From Pseudoxanthomonas sp. SE1 (GTDB taxonomy: Bacteria > Pseudomonadota > Gammaproteobacteria > Xanthomonadales > Xanthomonadaceae): a DNA stretch of 64,000 bases. The stretch is taken from NCBI RefSeq assembly GCF_029542205.1, contig NZ_CP113783.1, positions 3,029,001 to 3,093,000 on the forward strand. The letters are read 5' to 3'. Below, piece after piece: positions 35,504 through 45,111 of the stretch. Position numbers and translations under genes: made by a program. Position 1 is the first letter of the stretch. Each line of letters opens with the position of its first letter. The notes beneath the pieces were generated by a model. The model did no database searches, was not told the DNA's origin, and worked only from the letters and a program-made list of their open reading frames with translations.

Positions 35504-36250
35504 TCAGGGAACGGCAACGGCAATCGTGAACACCAGGCCCGGCTTGTAGATGTCCGAGCCACGACGCAGCTCGGACGCGTCCGAACCGAAGGTGTCGTAG
35601 TAGCCCAGCGTCGCCGTCGCAGGACCGAAGCCCTTGGAGAGGGTAACGGAGCCATCGTAGAAGTCGGCGCGGCCATCGCTGCCGGCATCGATGGAGGTGT
35701 AGCCCGTGGTGGCACCCACCGAGAAGCCGGAATCGCCGATGTCGTAGCTGGCCGACAGGCCCGCATAGATTTCTTCCGCGCCGGTGTTGCTGTAGTCGTC
35801 GGCGTACGCGAGGATGCCGCCTACGGTCACGGGGCCACTCCAGGTCACCTTCGCGATGTATTCGTTGTAATCGATATCCCCGTACCCATCGGAAGCGCTT
35901 TCATAGGTGTAGCGGTTCACACCCAGGTCCAGGTTCCAGCTGTCGTTGAGATCCTTGTTCCAGCCGACGTAGTAGTCGACCTCATAGTCAGGGCCGCCCT
36001 CTCCGAAATCCACGTTCGACGCCCATACGCCCGCATACAGGCCGAAGGGCGCGGAGTAGCTGGCACCGGCCTGGAATGCCGGTTCGTTGTCGGTCTGGGA
36101 CACGCCGCGGAACACGTAGTCCGTCGTCACCGCGAAGGTCGCGCTGAACGGGGAGGACGCTTCTTCCTCGGCATCCTGGGCGAAGGCGGACAGCGGAAGC
36201 GCCAGCAACAGGACAGTGGCAAGGGCGGTGCAGAGCTTGACGGGCTTCAT
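35504..36250 (-). CDS. TorF family putative porin
   Basis: 248 residues. The signal peptide ends at LPLSAFAQ. The mature start FSATFAVTTDYVFRGVSQTD is the hallmark of the TorF/Gcw_chp family. Tyr- and Asp-rich beta strands follow (YEVDYYVGWNKDLNDSWNLD, GVNRYTYESASDGYGDIDYN). The C-terminus VFTIAVAVP lacks the usual Phe. It forms an outer-membrane beta barrel whose substrate is unknown. It sits between tdh and the sulfate importer, transcribed in the same direction as the importer, with about 205 bases between its start and the end of cysA. Confidence 0.88.
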   Translation of the reverse strand: MKPVKLCTALATVLLLALPLSAFAQDAEEEASSPFSATFAVTTDYVFRGVSQTDNEPAFQAGASYSAPFGLYAGVWASNVDFGEGGPDYEVDYYVGWNKDLNDSWNLDLGVNRYTYESASDGYGDIDYNEYIAKVTWSGPVTVGGILAYADDYSNTGAEEIYAGLSASYDIGDSGFSVGATTGYTSIDAGSDGRADFYDGSVTLSKGFGPATATLGYYDTFGSDASELRRGSDIYKPGLVFTIAVAVP

Positions 36251-36456
36251 CCGGATTCTCCTGGTCGATGGGCGGACGGTGGCGGCTGGCGTGGCGGTGA
36301 TGGCGGTCGTGAGACCGTAATCGCAGCTTCACGGTTTTTTAACTGCGCCCCGATAGTGCGCCGCAACAATCGTCGACGTCAAGTGCCTGTCCGCACGTCG
36401 GATAATTGGTTTCTTTTTCAATCAATTCAGCAGCTTACATCGCATCACGTTGGTGC

Positions 36457-37506
36457 CTACGCACCCTTTAGGGGAAACCATCCGAACCGTTTTGGTGCCA
36501 GGTGCACCGGCTGTCCGGGGGTGGTGGCCGGGCTTTCGTGGTCGGCGGGCAAGTCCACGTCGACCTCGATGGCATCGCCCTGGAGCCGCGCCCGCAGGCG
36601 CAGGCGCGGACCGTTCCGCTGCGCGCCGATGATCGTCGCCGGCCAGCCGGGCCCCTCTTCCACCACCCGCAGGTCCTCCGGGCGCACGAAGACTTCGCCC
36701 TGTCCCTGCCCTGCCTGCTCACGCGGCGGCAGCGGCAACCCTGCAGCCCGCAGCGTGCCTGCTTCCCAGTGCGCGGGCAGGCGATTGACCGCACCAACGA
36801 AGGAATAGACGAAGGGCGAGGCCGGCGCATCATAGGTATCCGCCGGACTGCCGAGTTGTTCGATGCGTCCCCGGTTGAGGATCGCCACGCGGTCGGCCAG
36901 TTCCAGCGCTTCTTCCTGGTCGTGCGTCACGAACACGGTGGTCAGACCCGTGCGGTCATGCAGTTCCCGCAGCCAGCGACGCAGATCCCGGCGGACCTGC
37001 GCATCGAGGGCGCCGAAAGGCTCATCGAGCAGCAGCACGCGCGGCTCTATCGCCAGCGCACGCGCCAGCGCCACGCGCTGCCGCTGGCCGCCTGACAGCT
37101 GCGCCGGATACCGCGTGCCGAATCCGTCCAGTTGCACGAGCGAAAGCAGTTCCGCGACGCGCGCGCGGATGGTGGCATCCAGCATCCGCTCGTGGCCGCG
37201 CCGCACGCGCAGACCGAACGCGATGTTCTCCTCCACCGTCAGGTGGCGGAACAGCGCGTAGTGCTGGAACACGAAACCCGCACGCCGCGCCTGCACGCTG
37301 AGGCGGGTCGCGTCCTCGCCATCGAACAGCACGCGTCCACCGTCCGCATGTTCGAGCCCGGCGATCACGCGCAGCAGCGTGGTCTTGCCGGACCCCGACG
37401 GCCCCAGCAGCGCCAGCAGTTCACCCTGGCGGATGTCGAGCGATACATCGTCCAGCGCCTTGAAGTCGCCGAACTGCTTGTCCAGGTGTTCGATCTTGAT
37501 GCCCAT
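36457..37506 (-). CDS. cysA: Sulfate/thiosulfate ABC transporter, ATP-binding subunit
   Basis: 349 residues. Walker [13 protein letters not shown]-loop region [20 protein letters not shown], signature [15 protein letters not shown], Walker [14 protein letters not shown] and the H-loop [18 protein letters not shown] are complete. A C-terminal regulatory TOBE-like domain (about 240-349) is present. It energises sulfate import by CysT and CysW. Last gene of the unit sbp-cysT-cysW-cysA, with 10 bases after cysW. Confidence 0.95.
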   Translation of the reverse strand: MGIKIEHLDKQFGDFKALDDVSLDIRQGELLALLGPSGSGKTTLLRVIAGLEHADGGRVLFDGEDATRLSVQARRAGFVFQHYALFRHLTVEENIAFGLRVRRGHERMLDATIRARVAELLSLVQLDGFGTRYPAQLSGGQRQRVALARALAIEPRVLLLDEPFGALDAQVRRDLRRWLRELHDRTGLTTVFVTHDQEEALELADRVAILNRGRIEQLGSPADTYDAPASPFVYSFVGAVNRLPAHWEAGTLRAAGLPLPPREQAGQGQGEVFVRPEDLRVVEEGPGWPATIIGAQRNGPRLRLRARLQGDAIEVDVDLPADHESPATTPGQPVHLAPKRFGWFPLKGA

Positions 37507-37516
37507 GGTCGTTTTC

Positions 37517-38476
37517 TCAATGACGGTGGTTGGCGGCCAGCGCTTCGCCGTGGCGCCACTCCAGCCAGGTCTTCAGCACCAGTGTCACCAGTGCAGTCAG
37601 CGCCAGCAGCGAGGCCGCCGCGAACGCCGCGCTGTAGGCGTACTCGTTGTAGAGGATCTCCACATGCAGGGGCAGCGTGTTGGTGCGCCCGCGGATGTGG
37701 CCGGACACCACCGACACCGCGCCGAACTCGCCCAGCGCGCGCGCACTGCACAGCAGGACGCCGTACAGCAACGCCCAGCGGATGTTCGGCAGTGTCACCC
37801 GCCAGAAGGTTTGCCAGCCATTCGCGCCCAGGCTGAGTGCCGCCAGTTCCTCGTCCGTGCCCTGCTGCTCCATCAATGGCATCAGCTCGCGCGCGATGAA
37901 CGGAAACGTCACGAAGATCGTCGCCAGCACGATGCCCGGCAGCGCGAAGATGATCTTCGGCAACTGCAGGTGCAGGTCGCCCAGCAGCGGCAGCGTGAAG
38001 CGCCAGCCCTCGTCGACCAGCGAATACGCCCAGCCCTGCGCACCGAAGATCAGCACGTAGATCAGGCCCGCCACCACCGGCGACACCGCGAACGGCAGGT
38101 CGATCAGCGTGACCAGCCAGCGTTTCCCTCGGAACTCATGCTTGCTGACCGCCCATGCCGCTGCCACGCCGAAGAGCAGGTTCAGCGGCACGACGATGGC
38201 GGTCACCAGCAGCGTCAGGTTCACCGCAGCCAATGCATCGACCTCGGTGATGGCGGCCGCGAACGCCACCCAGCCGCCCCGCAGCGCTTCGACGAACACC
38301 AGCGCCAGCGGCAGCAGCAGGAACGACAGCAGGAAGGCGAGCGCGCCCAGCACCAGCAGCACCTGGACCCATACGGGTTCGGTCGTGGCGGCATTGCGAC
38401 GCGCAGGACGTACTTGTGCTTCCACGACGGACGACTCCGGGAGAATGGCGGTGACGGCGGAAGCGGCGCCGTCCAT
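37517..38476 (-). CDS. cysW: Sulfate ABC transporter permease CysW
   Basis: 319 residues from the ATG at 38476, with six predicted transmembrane helices. The permease coupling loop [20 protein letters not shown] (EAA-type) contacts CysA, and the C-terminal [19 protein letters not shown] is typical of CysW. The N-terminal extension of about 35 residues ([20 protein letters not shown]) is longer than in E. coli. The start lies 2 bases after the stop of cysT, so translation is probably coupled. Confidence 0.94.
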   Translation of the reverse strand: MDGAASAVTAILPESSVVEAQVRPARRNAATTEPVWVQVLLVLGALAFLLSFLLLPLALVFVEALRGGWVAFAAAITEVDALAAVNLTLLVTAIVVPLNLLFGVAAAWAVSKHEFRGKRWLVTLIDLPFAVSPVVAGLIYVLIFGAQGWAYSLVDEGWRFTLPLLGDLHLQLPKIIFALPGIVLATIFVTFPFIARELMPLMEQQGTDEELAALSLGANGWQTFWRVTLPNIRWALLYGVLLCSARALGEFGAVSVVSGHIRGRTNTLPLHVEILYNEYAYSAAFAAASLLALTALVTLVLKTWLEWRHGEALAANHRH

Positions 38477-38478
38477 CG

Positions 38479-39339
38479 TCAGCCCCCTGCCCGCTTGCCG
38501 GTGCGCTGCAGACGCGCCTGCAACGTGTTGATCAGCAGCAGCAACGCGAACGACAGCAACAGCATGGCCGCCGCGATCGCCGTGGCACCCTCGTAGTCGA
38601 ACTCTTCCAGCTTGATCGTGATCAGCAGCGGCGCGATCTCCGAGACGCCCGGCAGATTGCCGGCGATGAAGATCACCGATCCGTACTCGCCCACGCCGCG
38701 TGCGAAGGCCAGCGCGAAGCCGGCCAGCACGGCCGGCCACAGCGTGGGCAGCACCACGTGGCGAACCGTCTGCCAGCGGTTCGCCCCCAGGGTGGCGGCC
38801 GCTTCTTCCAGCTCCGTCTCGATTTCCGCAAGCACTGGCTGCACCACGCGCACGACGAAAGGCAATCCGATGAACACCAGCGCCACGGTGATGCCGAGCG
38901 GTGTGTACGCCACCTTGATGCCGGCGGCTTCCAGCCATTGCCCGATCCAACCGGTGGGCCCGTACAACGCGGTCAACGCAATGCCCGCCACAGCGGTAGG
39001 CAGCGCGAACGGCAGATCGATCATCGCGTCGAACACGCGCTTGCCGGGGAAGCGGTAGCGCACGAACACCCAGGCGACCAGCGTACCCATCACGGCGTTG
39101 AATGCGGCGGCTGCCAGCGCCGTGCCGAAGCTGACACGCAAGGCCGCCAGCACACGTGGCTCGGTCCAGATCGCCCAGATACCCGCCGCACCCAGCCCAC
39201 TGGCCTTGGCGAACACACCCACCAGCGGAATCAACACGATCAGCCCCAGCCAGGCCAGCGTATACCCCAGGCTGAGGCCGAAACCGGGGATGACGCGCCT
39301 GGCGCGCGCCTTTCCCGGCCATGGTTGAACGGCCGCCAC
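38479..39339 (-). CDS. cysT: Sulfate ABC transporter permease CysT
   Basis: 286 residues if read from the GTG at 39339, immediately after the sbp stop (TAAGGTG). An in-frame GTG at 39372 would add 11 residues and overlap sbp by 32 bases. [20 protein letters not shown] begins the first helix. The EAA loop is [20 protein letters not shown], and [19 protein letters not shown] is the CysT C-terminal signature. Pairs with CysW in the inner membrane. Confidence 0.93.
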   Translation of the reverse strand: MAAVQPWPGKARARRVIPGFGLSLGYTLAWLGLIVLIPLVGVFAKASGLGAAGIWAIWTEPRVLAALRVSFGTALAAAAFNAVMGTLVAWVFVRYRFPGKRVFDAMIDLPFALPTAVAGIALTALYGPTGWIGQWLEAAGIKVAYTPLGITVALVFIGLPFVVRVVQPVLAEIETELEEAAATLGANRWQTVRHVVLPTLWPAVLAGFALAFARGVGEYGSVIFIAGNLPGVSEIAPLLITIKLEEFDYEGATAIAAAMLLLSFALLLLINTLQARLQRTGKRAGG

Positions 39340-39340
39340 C

Positions 39341-40360
39341 TTACTTCGCCTGGATCTGGTCGAACACGCCACCGTCCGCGAAGTGCGTGGCCTGCGCCTT
39401 CGCCCAGGAACCGAAAATGCCGTCGATCGTCACCAGTTCCAGCTTCGGGAAGCGCGCGATGTCTTCCTGCGCCGCATGCTGCGGGTAACGCGGACGATAG
39501 TAGTGTCTGGCCGCGAGCCGCTGGCCCGTTGGCGAATACAGGTACTTCAGGTACGCCTGCGCCGCTTCACGCGTACCGTGCCTGTCGACATTGCGATCCA
39601 CCAGCGCCACCGGCGGCTCGGCCAGGATCGACAACGACGGCACCACGATGTCGAACTTGTCGGGGCCCAGTTCCTCGATCGACAGGAAGGCCTCGTTTTC
39701 CCACGCCAGCAGGACGTCGCCGATGCCGCGCTGGACGAACGTGGTGGTCGAGCCGCGCGCGCCGGTGTCAAGGACGGGCACGTTGCGGAACAACGCACGC
39801 ACGAACCTGCGCGTCTTCGCTTCGTCGCCCTTGAATATGGTCAGGCCGTAGGCCCATGCGGCCAGGTAGTTCCAGCGCGCGCCGCCCGAGGTCTTCGGAT
39901 TCGGCGTGATGACCGAGATGCCCGGCTTCACCAGGTCGTGCCAGTCTCGGATCTTCTTCGGATTGCCCTTGCGCACCAGGAAGACAATCGTCGAGGTGTA
40001 CGGCGCGCTGTTCTCCGGCAGGCGCGATTGCCAGTTCGCCGGAAACAGCGCGGCGCGCCGGGAAATCGAGTCGATGTCGTAGGCCAGCGCCAGCGTCACC
40101 ACATCGGCCTCGAGGCCATCGATGACCGAGCGCGCCTGCTTGCCGGAACCGCCGTGCGAGGTCTCGATACTGACCTTCTGCCCCTTGGTCTTCTGCCACT
40201 CGGCGGCGAAGGCGGCATTGAACTCGCGATAGAACTCGCGCGTCGGGTCGTAGGACACATTGAGCAGCTTGATGTCCCTGGCACCCGCGGCGGCTGCCAG
40301 CGTCAGGCTCAACGCGAGCAGGGCATTGCGGGCATGGCGTCGGAACGGATAGGTATTCAT
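39341..40360 (-). CDS. sbp: Periplasmic sulfate-binding protein
   Basis: 339 residues. The signal peptide ends after AAAAGARD. The body shows the sulfate-binding-protein landmarks: [56 protein letters not shown], and [20 protein letters not shown]. The latter three contribute backbone and Ser/Gly contacts to the oxyanion. It delivers sulfate (or thiosulfate) to CysTWA. It is the first gene of the operon; no CysB site could be identified with confidence in the 225 bases upstream. Confidence 0.95.
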   Translation of the reverse strand: MNTYPFRRHARNALLALSLTLAAAAGARDIKLLNVSYDPTREFYREFNAAFAAEWQKTKGQKVSIETSHGGSGKQARSVIDGLEADVVTLALAYDIDSISRRAALFPANWQSRLPENSAPYTSTIVFLVRKGNPKKIRDWHDLVKPGISVITPNPKTSGGARWNYLAAWAYGLTIFKGDEAKTRRFVRALFRNVPVLDTGARGSTTTFVQRGIGDVLLAWENEAFLSIEELGPDKFDIVVPSLSILAEPPVALVDRNVDRHGTREAAQAYLKYLYSPTGQRLAARHYYRPRYPQHAAQEDIARFPKLELVTIDGIFGSWAKAQATHFADGGVFDQIQAK

Positions 40361-40585
40361 CGAGGTTCTGGAGGCCGCAGGCGGCCCGTGCGCGGGAGAG
40401 TGGTCTCATGCATCCAGCCCGGGTCCAGGGTGGACGGGCCGTTGCCGGCCGGAACGCAATGCTGCTTGCGCACCCGCCGGCGGGGAAATAACCAAATGGC
40501 AAGCGCTTATGTCCTTCCCGCATGACGCCGGGCTGCTCCGGGGCGGAAAGGTAGAATGGCGGCCTTCCCTTCCAGTCCGCCCCTC

Positions 40586-41785
40586 ATGTCCAACCCGCTC
40601 ACCGCCCACTACGCCACCACCCTCGACGAGATCCGCGCCCAGGGCCTGTTCAAGGCCGAGCGGATCATCACCAGCCCGCAGTCGGCGGAAATCACGCTGG
40701 CCGACGGGCGCACGGTGCTGAACTTCTGCGCCAACAACTACCTGGGGCTGGCCGACCATCCGGACATCATCCAGGCGGCGAAGGACGCGCTGGACACGCA
40801 CGGCTTCGGCATGGCCTCGGTGCGCTTCATCTGCGGCACGCAGGACTTGCACAAGCAGCTGGAGAAGACGATCGCGGACTTCTTCGGCACGGAGGACACG
40901 ATCCTCTACGCGGCCTGCTTCGATGCCAACGGCGGCCTGTTCGAGCCGCTGCTGGGCGAAGACGACGCGATCATTTCCGATGCACTGAACCACGCATCGA
41001 TCATCGACGGCGTGCGCCTGTGCAAGGCCAAGCGCTTCCGCTACGCCAACTGCGACATGGCCGACCTGGAAGCGCAGTTGCAAGCGGCCGATGCGGCCGG
41101 CTGCAAGACCAAGCTGATCACCACCGACGGCGTGTTCTCGATGGATGGCTTCATCGCACCGCTGGACGAGATCACCGCGCTGGCGAAGAAATACAACGCC
41201 CTGGTGCACATCGACGAATGCCACGCGACCGGCTTTCTCGGTGCGACGGGCCGCGGCTCAGCCGAAGTGAAGGGCGTGCTGGACAGGATCGACATCATCA
41301 CGGGCACGCTGGGCAAGGCGATGGGCGGCGCGCTGGGCGGCTTCACCACGGCGAGGAAGGAAGTGGTCGAACTGCTGCGCCAGCGCTCGCGACCGTACCT
41401 GTTCTCCAACTCGCTGCCGCCGCATGTCGTGGCCGCCGGCATCAAGGCCTTCGAGATGCTCGATGCGGCCGGTGACCTGCGCGAGACGCTGGCCGCCAAC
41501 ACCGCCTACTTCCGCGAGAAGATGACCGCTGCCGGCTTCGACATCAAGCCGGGCGTGCACCCCATCAGCCCGGTGATGCTGTACGACGCACCGCTTGCAC
41601 AGCGCTTCGCCGAGCGCCTGCTGGAGGAAGGGATCTATGCGATCGGCTTCTTCTTCCCGGTGGTCGCGAAGGGCCAGGCCCGCATCCGCACGCAGATGAG
41701 CGCCGCGCACACGCGTGAACATCTGGATCGCGCCATCGATGCCTTCACCCGCATCGGTCGCGAGTTGGGCGTACTGAAGGCGTAG
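40586..41785 (+). CDS. kbl: 2-amino-3-ketobutyrate CoA ligase (glycine C-acetyltransferase)
   Basis: 399 residues from the ATG at 40586. A PLP-dependent alpha-oxoamine synthase that cleaves the Tdh product with CoA to glycine and acetyl-CoA. The family signatures are [52 protein letters not shown] and the PLP lysine in [15 protein letters not shown]. Length as in E. coli. Its partner tdh is 5 kb upstream on the same strand, with minus-strand genes in between. Confidence 0.97.
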   Translation: MSNPLTAHYATTLDEIRAQGLFKAERIITSPQSAEITLADGRTVLNFCANNYLGLADHPDIIQAAKDALDTHGFGMASVRFICGTQDLHKQLEKTIADFFGTEDTILYAACFDANGGLFEPLLGEDDAIISDALNHASIIDGVRLCKAKRFRYANCDMADLEAQLQAADAAGCKTKLITTDGVFSMDGFIAPLDEITALAKKYNALVHIDECHATGFLGATGRGSAEVKGVLDRIDIITGTLGKAMGGALGGFTTARKEVVELLRQRSRPYLFSNSLPPHVVAAGIKAFEMLDAAGDLRETLAANTAYFREKMTAAGFDIKPGVHPISPVMLYDAPLAQRFAERLLEEGIYAIGFFFPVVAKGQARIRTQMSAAHTREHLDRAIDAFTRIGRELGVLKA

Positions 41786-41796
41786 CCGAAGCCTGT

Positions 41797-41817
41797 GCGC
41801 CCGCGGTCAGCGGGCGC
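41797..41817. terminator. Terminator of kbl
   Basis: The stem GCGCCCGC, loop GGTCA, GCGGGCGC followed by GTTT starts 12 bases after the kbl stop. Its right arm overlaps the last codons of the convergent small lipoprotein gene. Confidence 0.65.
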
Positions 41818-42094
41818 GTTTGGCGATGGCGGAAGGCTTCGGCTTGGCTGGCGCGCCCTTGGCGACGCGAATGCCGCGCGCCTTCATCCAGGCATCGAAC
41901 TCTTCCGCCGTCATCTTGCGGCCGTTCTGCTGCATGTCGAAGCGATGGCCATGCGGCCCCGGGCGTACGCTGACGACATCCTCCTTCGCGCCGGCGGTAC
42001 TGGCGTGTGGCGGTTTCGAGGCGCAACCCGCCGCCATACCGATGACAAACAGAACAGCGAAACGCGCAGGCAAGCGCGCCGTCAGGTCGAGCAT
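41807..42094 (-). CDS. Small lipoprotein with FDM-QNG-MTA-EFDAWM motif
   Basis: 95 residues from the ATG at 42094. The signal segment FAVLFVIGMAAGCASKPP contains a lipobox (MAAGC), giving an acylated Cys near residue 24. The C-terminal part reads FDMQQNGRKMTAEEFDAWMK followed by ARGIRVAKG. It is nearly the same as the C-terminus of the protein at 43011-43514 on the other side of the pseudouridine synthase gene. Ends with a basic tail (KPKPSAIAKRAR). Unknown function, envelope location. Confidence 0.75.
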   Translation of the reverse strand: MLDLTARLPARFAVLFVIGMAAGCASKPPHASTAGAKEDVVSVRPGPHGHRFDMQQNGRKMTAEEFDAWMKARGIRVAKGAPAKPKPSAIAKRAR

Positions 42095-42169
42095 GGCAAT
42101 TCCCCAGTGGTCAGGCGTGAGCGAGTGTAGGCAAGCACACCGCCGCGAACCCTGACCGCTGTCGCGCAA

Positions 42170-42961
42170 TCAGCAGCCGGTCATCGGCGCCAGCGCTTCG
42201 CGTTCCGCTGCATCGAGCATGCGCCATGCGCCCTTCGCCAACGTGCCCAGCACCAACGGTCCGATGGCAACCCGGACCAGCCGCAACACGCGGATGTCGA
42301 AAGCCTCAAGCAGTCGCCGGATCTGCCGGTTGCGGCCTTCATCGAGCACGATCTCCACCCAGGCATTGCGTTCGCCGGCACGCAACAGGCGTGCCTGGCG
42401 CGCAGCCAGATGTTCCCCTCCGACGTGGATACCCGCTTGCAGCGCGCGCAACAATGCCTCGTCGGGCACCCGATCGATCTGCACGTGGTAGGTCTTGTCG
42501 GGCCCGTACGCAGGATCCGTGACGCGTGAGGCCCATTCCGGATCGTTGGTGAAAAGCAGCAGACCCTCGCTGGCTTTGTCCAACCGCCCGACCGGCGCGG
42601 TCCATGGCAGGCCTGCACCTTCCAGACAACGATAGACGGTATCGCGCCCGCGTTCGTCGCGCGTCGTCGTGACCAGGCCGCGAGGCTTGTTGAGCATCAG
42701 GTAATGGCGATCCGCAGCCGCAGCCGCCTGGCCATCCACGCGCACGACGGCATGGCCGGCAACCACCGGGAATTCCGGATCGCGAACGATGCGCCCGTCG
42801 ACGGACACCCTGCCGTCGGTGATCCAGCGCGCGGCTTCCGTTCGCGAGCAGACGCCCTGTTTGGACAGAATGCGCGCCAATCCGTGTCGCGCTGCGGGAC
42901 TGCCGGGCACGCCCTGACGCGCGGTCGTCCGCGTATCGCGAGGCGTTCTGCGCTGAGGCAT
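42170..42961 (-). CDS. rRNA pseudouridine synthase, RsuA/RluB/RluE family
   Basis: 263 residues from the ATG at 42961. The S4 RNA-binding domain (about 27-75: LARILSKQGVCSRTEAARWI, DGRVSVDGRIV) precedes the catalytic domain with the active-site Asp in VGRLDKASEGLLLFTND. YLMLNKPRGLVTTTRDERGR and DEGRNRQIRRLLEAFDIRVL are further family motifs. It isomerises a uridine in 16S or 23S rRNA; which one cannot be told, though the size suits RluB/RluE. Its start overlaps no gene; the secreted-protein gene ends 50 bases upstream. Confidence 0.93.
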   Translation of the reverse strand: MPQRRTPRDTRTTARQGVPGSPAARHGLARILSKQGVCSRTEAARWITDGRVSVDGRIVRDPEFPVVAGHAVVRVDGQAAAAADRHYLMLNKPRGLVTTTRDERGRDTVYRCLEGAGLPWTAPVGRLDKASEGLLLFTNDPEWASRVTDPAYGPDKTYHVQIDRVPDEALLRALQAGIHVGGEHLAARQARLLRAGERNAWVEIVLDEGRNRQIRRLLEAFDIRVLRLVRVAIGPLVLGTLAKGAWRMLDAAEREALAPMTGC

Positions 42962-42981
42962 GGCGGTGTCCGGCAGGAAAA

Positions 42982-43004
42982 AACGGCCGGGGGTACCGGC
43001 CGTT
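42982..43004 (-). terminator. Terminator of the secreted-protein gene at 43011
   Basis: The stem AACGGCCGG with loop GGGTA and CCGGCCGTT is followed on the minus strand by a T tract that extends the pairing arm (TTTTTT). It lies directly after the stop at 43011. Confidence 0.85.
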
Positions 43005-43010
43005 CGTCGA

Positions 43011-43514
43011 TCAGTTCTTTTTCGCCGGCTCGGCGGGAGCCGGCGCCGGTGCAGCGGCCGGCGCACCAGGCGCCTTGACCACGCGCACGCCACGCGACTT
43101 CATCCAGGCATCGAACTCATCGGCGGTCATGCGCTTGCCGTTCTGGCTCATGTCGAACCGCCAGGGCGAGTTGTCGTGCGCGGTCTTCGGCTGGTATGCC
43201 GCCGGGCTCGCAGTGGCAGCCGTTGCAGCCGCGGGCGCGGGCAGCGCCTTGGCAACGTTGCGACATCCCTCGATACGCAGGCGCATCAGCACGCGGTCCA
43301 CCGACTGCGCTTCGTCGAATGCATGCGACGCCAGCACACCGCTGGGAGCACCCAACTGCGTGGCGGTGGCAGTGAATTCCGGTGCGACCGGCGCGATCAC
43401 CGTGTTGGATCGCTTCAACGGCACCGGCACGAGGCTGCCCGTGCAGTCGGGTGCGGCATGGGCGGCAGGAATCGCGACGATGCACAGCAGACTGGCGAGG
43501 ACGTGACGGCGCAT
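43011..43514 (-). CDS. Secreted protein sharing the FDM-QNG-MTA-EFDAWM motif
   Basis: 167 residues from the ATG at 43514. The signal peptide MRRHVLASLLCIVAIPAAHA is followed by a domain with two Cys (PDCTGSLVPVPLKRSN and IEGCRNVAKALP), then an Ala-rich linker. The C-terminal module RFDMSQNGKRMTADEFDAWM, KSRGVRV, is the paralogue of the one in the lipoprotein at 41807-42094, and an Ala/Pro tail follows. It probably sits in the periplasm. Domain function unknown. Confidence 0.75.
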   Translation of the reverse strand: MRRHVLASLLCIVAIPAAHAAPDCTGSLVPVPLKRSNTVIAPVAPEFTATATQLGAPSGVLASHAFDEAQSVDRVLMRLRIEGCRNVAKALPAPAAATAATASPAAYQPKTAHDNSPWRFDMSQNGKRMTADEFDAWMKSRGVRVVKAPGAPAAAPAPAPAEPAKKN

Positions 43515-43658
43515 CGTGGAACTCCTGAGTATTCCTGTTCGTGCGGCGAGTTTAGGCAGCCCCTCCTGGCATGGCAAGGAATTGCAGGCCTTCACCGTCC
43601 CGCATTGCGCAAGACGGAAACGTGGTCACGCAAATCCCGCGTACGCCTTCTGAAAAAA

Positions 43659-43685
43659 CGAAGCCCGGCACTGGGCCGGGCTTCG
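43659..43685 (-). terminator. Terminator of the OmpA-family gene
   Basis: The stem CGAAGCCCGGC with loop ACTGG and GCCGGGCTTCG is followed on the minus strand by TTTTTTCAG. It lies 23 bases after the stop at 43709. Confidence 0.9.
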
Positions 43686-43708
43686 GGTGTTGCGGGAAAA
43701 GCGTCCTA

Positions 43709-44782
43709 TCAGTTCTGGACGTTCAGTTCCGTACGACGGTTGCGCTCGCTCTTGCAGCCCGGCAGCGTCTGCGCGGTCGGCTCCAGCGGACGGCTCTCGC
43801 CGTAACCCACCGGGCCCACCAGACGCGAGGCGTCCACGCCGTTGCTGGTCAGGTAGTCGTACACGGTCTGCGAACGACGCTGCGACAGCGACTGGTTATA
43901 GGCATCGGCACCGCACAGGTCGGTGTGACCGGCCACTTCGACGCGCAGGTCGGGGTAACGCTTCAGGATTTCGGCAGCTTCGCTCAGGATGGCGATCGCG
44001 TCCGGACGCAGCGTCGACTTGTCGAAGTCGAAGTTCACGCCCTTCAGGTCGATCGACACCTGCACCGGGCAGCCGTCCGGACCGATGGTCTGGCCAGCCT
44101 GCGAACCGGGGCACTTGTCGTCGCAGTTGTTGACGCCGTCACCGTCGTCATCCAGGTCCGCGCAGGTGGTGGTCGGAGCCGGAGCCGGCGCCGGGGCGGC
44201 TTCCGCCTTCGGGCCCAGCGGGATCACGACGCCGACCGAGGCCAGCACGTCACCGAACCAGTCTTCCTGCGGAGCAGCAGCGCTCTGGTCGTTGAAGTCT
44301 GCACGGTAGGCCAGTTCGGCGCGAACGCCGACGCGCTTGTCCAGCGTGGTCTGCAGACCGACGCCCAGCTTGGCCGCCAGGTTGTTGTCACGGGTCTGGT
44401 TCGACGCGTTGATCAGCGACTCTTCTTCCGAACGCTGCATGCCGAGGCCGGCGACGATGTACGGGTTCCAGCCGCGACCTTCCTGCACGAAGTGGCGACG
44501 CAGGTCCAGCGAGATGCCGTACTGGCTCCACAGGGCGTCACGGTTGTCTTCGAACTTCGGGTTCTGGTAGTTCAGCTCGCCATCGAGCGACCAGTTCGGG
44601 CTGATGAACTTGCCAAGGCCCAGACCCAGGAACGGGGCGTTGCGCGTGAGGCGATCGTCGTCCTGCAGGTTGAAGCCGGCGGAGCCGGTCAGATACCAAC
44701 GGTCGTCGAACTCCTGCGCCATCGCGTGGTTAGCGAGGCTCAGGCCGCCCAGCAGCGCGGCGCAGAGAATCTTCTTGTTCAT
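43709..44782 (-). CDS. ompA: OmpA family outer-membrane protein
   Basis: 357 residues. The signal peptide ends at NHAMAQ. An eight-strand barrel spans about 25-190 (WYLTGSAGFNLQDDDRLTRN ... VLASVGVVIPLG). A Pro/Ala linker leads to one calcium-type thrombospondin-3 repeat (DLDDDGDGVNNCDDKCPGS). The peptidoglycan-binding OmpA domain (about 245-355) has FDFDKSTLRPDAIAILSEAA and VEVAGHTDLCGADAYNQSLS. It anchors the outer membrane to the cell wall. A strong Shine-Dalgarno sequence (AAGGAAAGGAGC) and a strong terminator suggest high expression. Confidence 0.95.
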   Translation of the reverse strand: MNKKILCAALLGGLSLANHAMAQEFDDRWYLTGSAGFNLQDDDRLTRNAPFLGLGLGKFISPNWSLDGELNYQNPKFEDNRDALWSQYGISLDLRRHFVQEGRGWNPYIVAGLGMQRSEEESLINASNQTRDNNLAAKLGVGLQTTLDKRVGVRAELAYRADFNDQSAAAPQEDWFGDVLASVGVVIPLGPKAEAAPAPAPAPTTTCADLDDDGDGVNNCDDKCPGSQAGQTIGPDGCPVQVSIDLKGVNFDFDKSTLRPDAIAILSEAAEILKRYPDLRVEVAGHTDLCGADAYNQSLSQRRSQTVYDYLTSNGVDASRLVGPVGYGESRPLEPTAQTLPGCKSERNRRTELNVQN

Positions 44783-45111
44783 TTGCAGCTCCTTTCCTTG
44801 TAAAAGTTCAGTTGTAGAGAAACCGAAATACGTCTGTTGCGGTGGTTCCGGCGTTTCTAGTTGTTATTCGAGACGACAGGGACCCATCGCCTTGCTGAAC
44901 AGATTATGCGTCGATACGTGAAGACTGTGTTAACGGTACCATAACAAGTCGGGCAAGGTTAACACTCTTGAAGGGAACTGGCGCAGATCTTCACGGGGGC
45001 AGCGACGCATGGCGTCCGGTCCATGGGGACGCATGACGAGATTCCCGTGGGCAACACACCGGTGCACGGAAGCATCTTGGCAAGTCCTCCGCAGGAGCCG
45101 ATGTTCGCATC
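44783..45111. other. Intergenic region upstream of ompA and the dioxygenase
   Basis: 329 bases without a gene. The ompA-side part is AT-rich and should hold the ompA promoter and a 5' leader of perhaps 100 bases. GTTAACGGTACCATAAC and GGTTAACAC near 44930-44965 form TTAAC direct/inverted repeats that could be a regulator site. No other structure seen. Confidence 0.4.

Noticed and set aside
40361..40585. CysB-type binding site upstream of sbp (ATAACCAAATGG region)
   Set aside because: Only a loose similarity; no arrangement that I could distinguish from chance.
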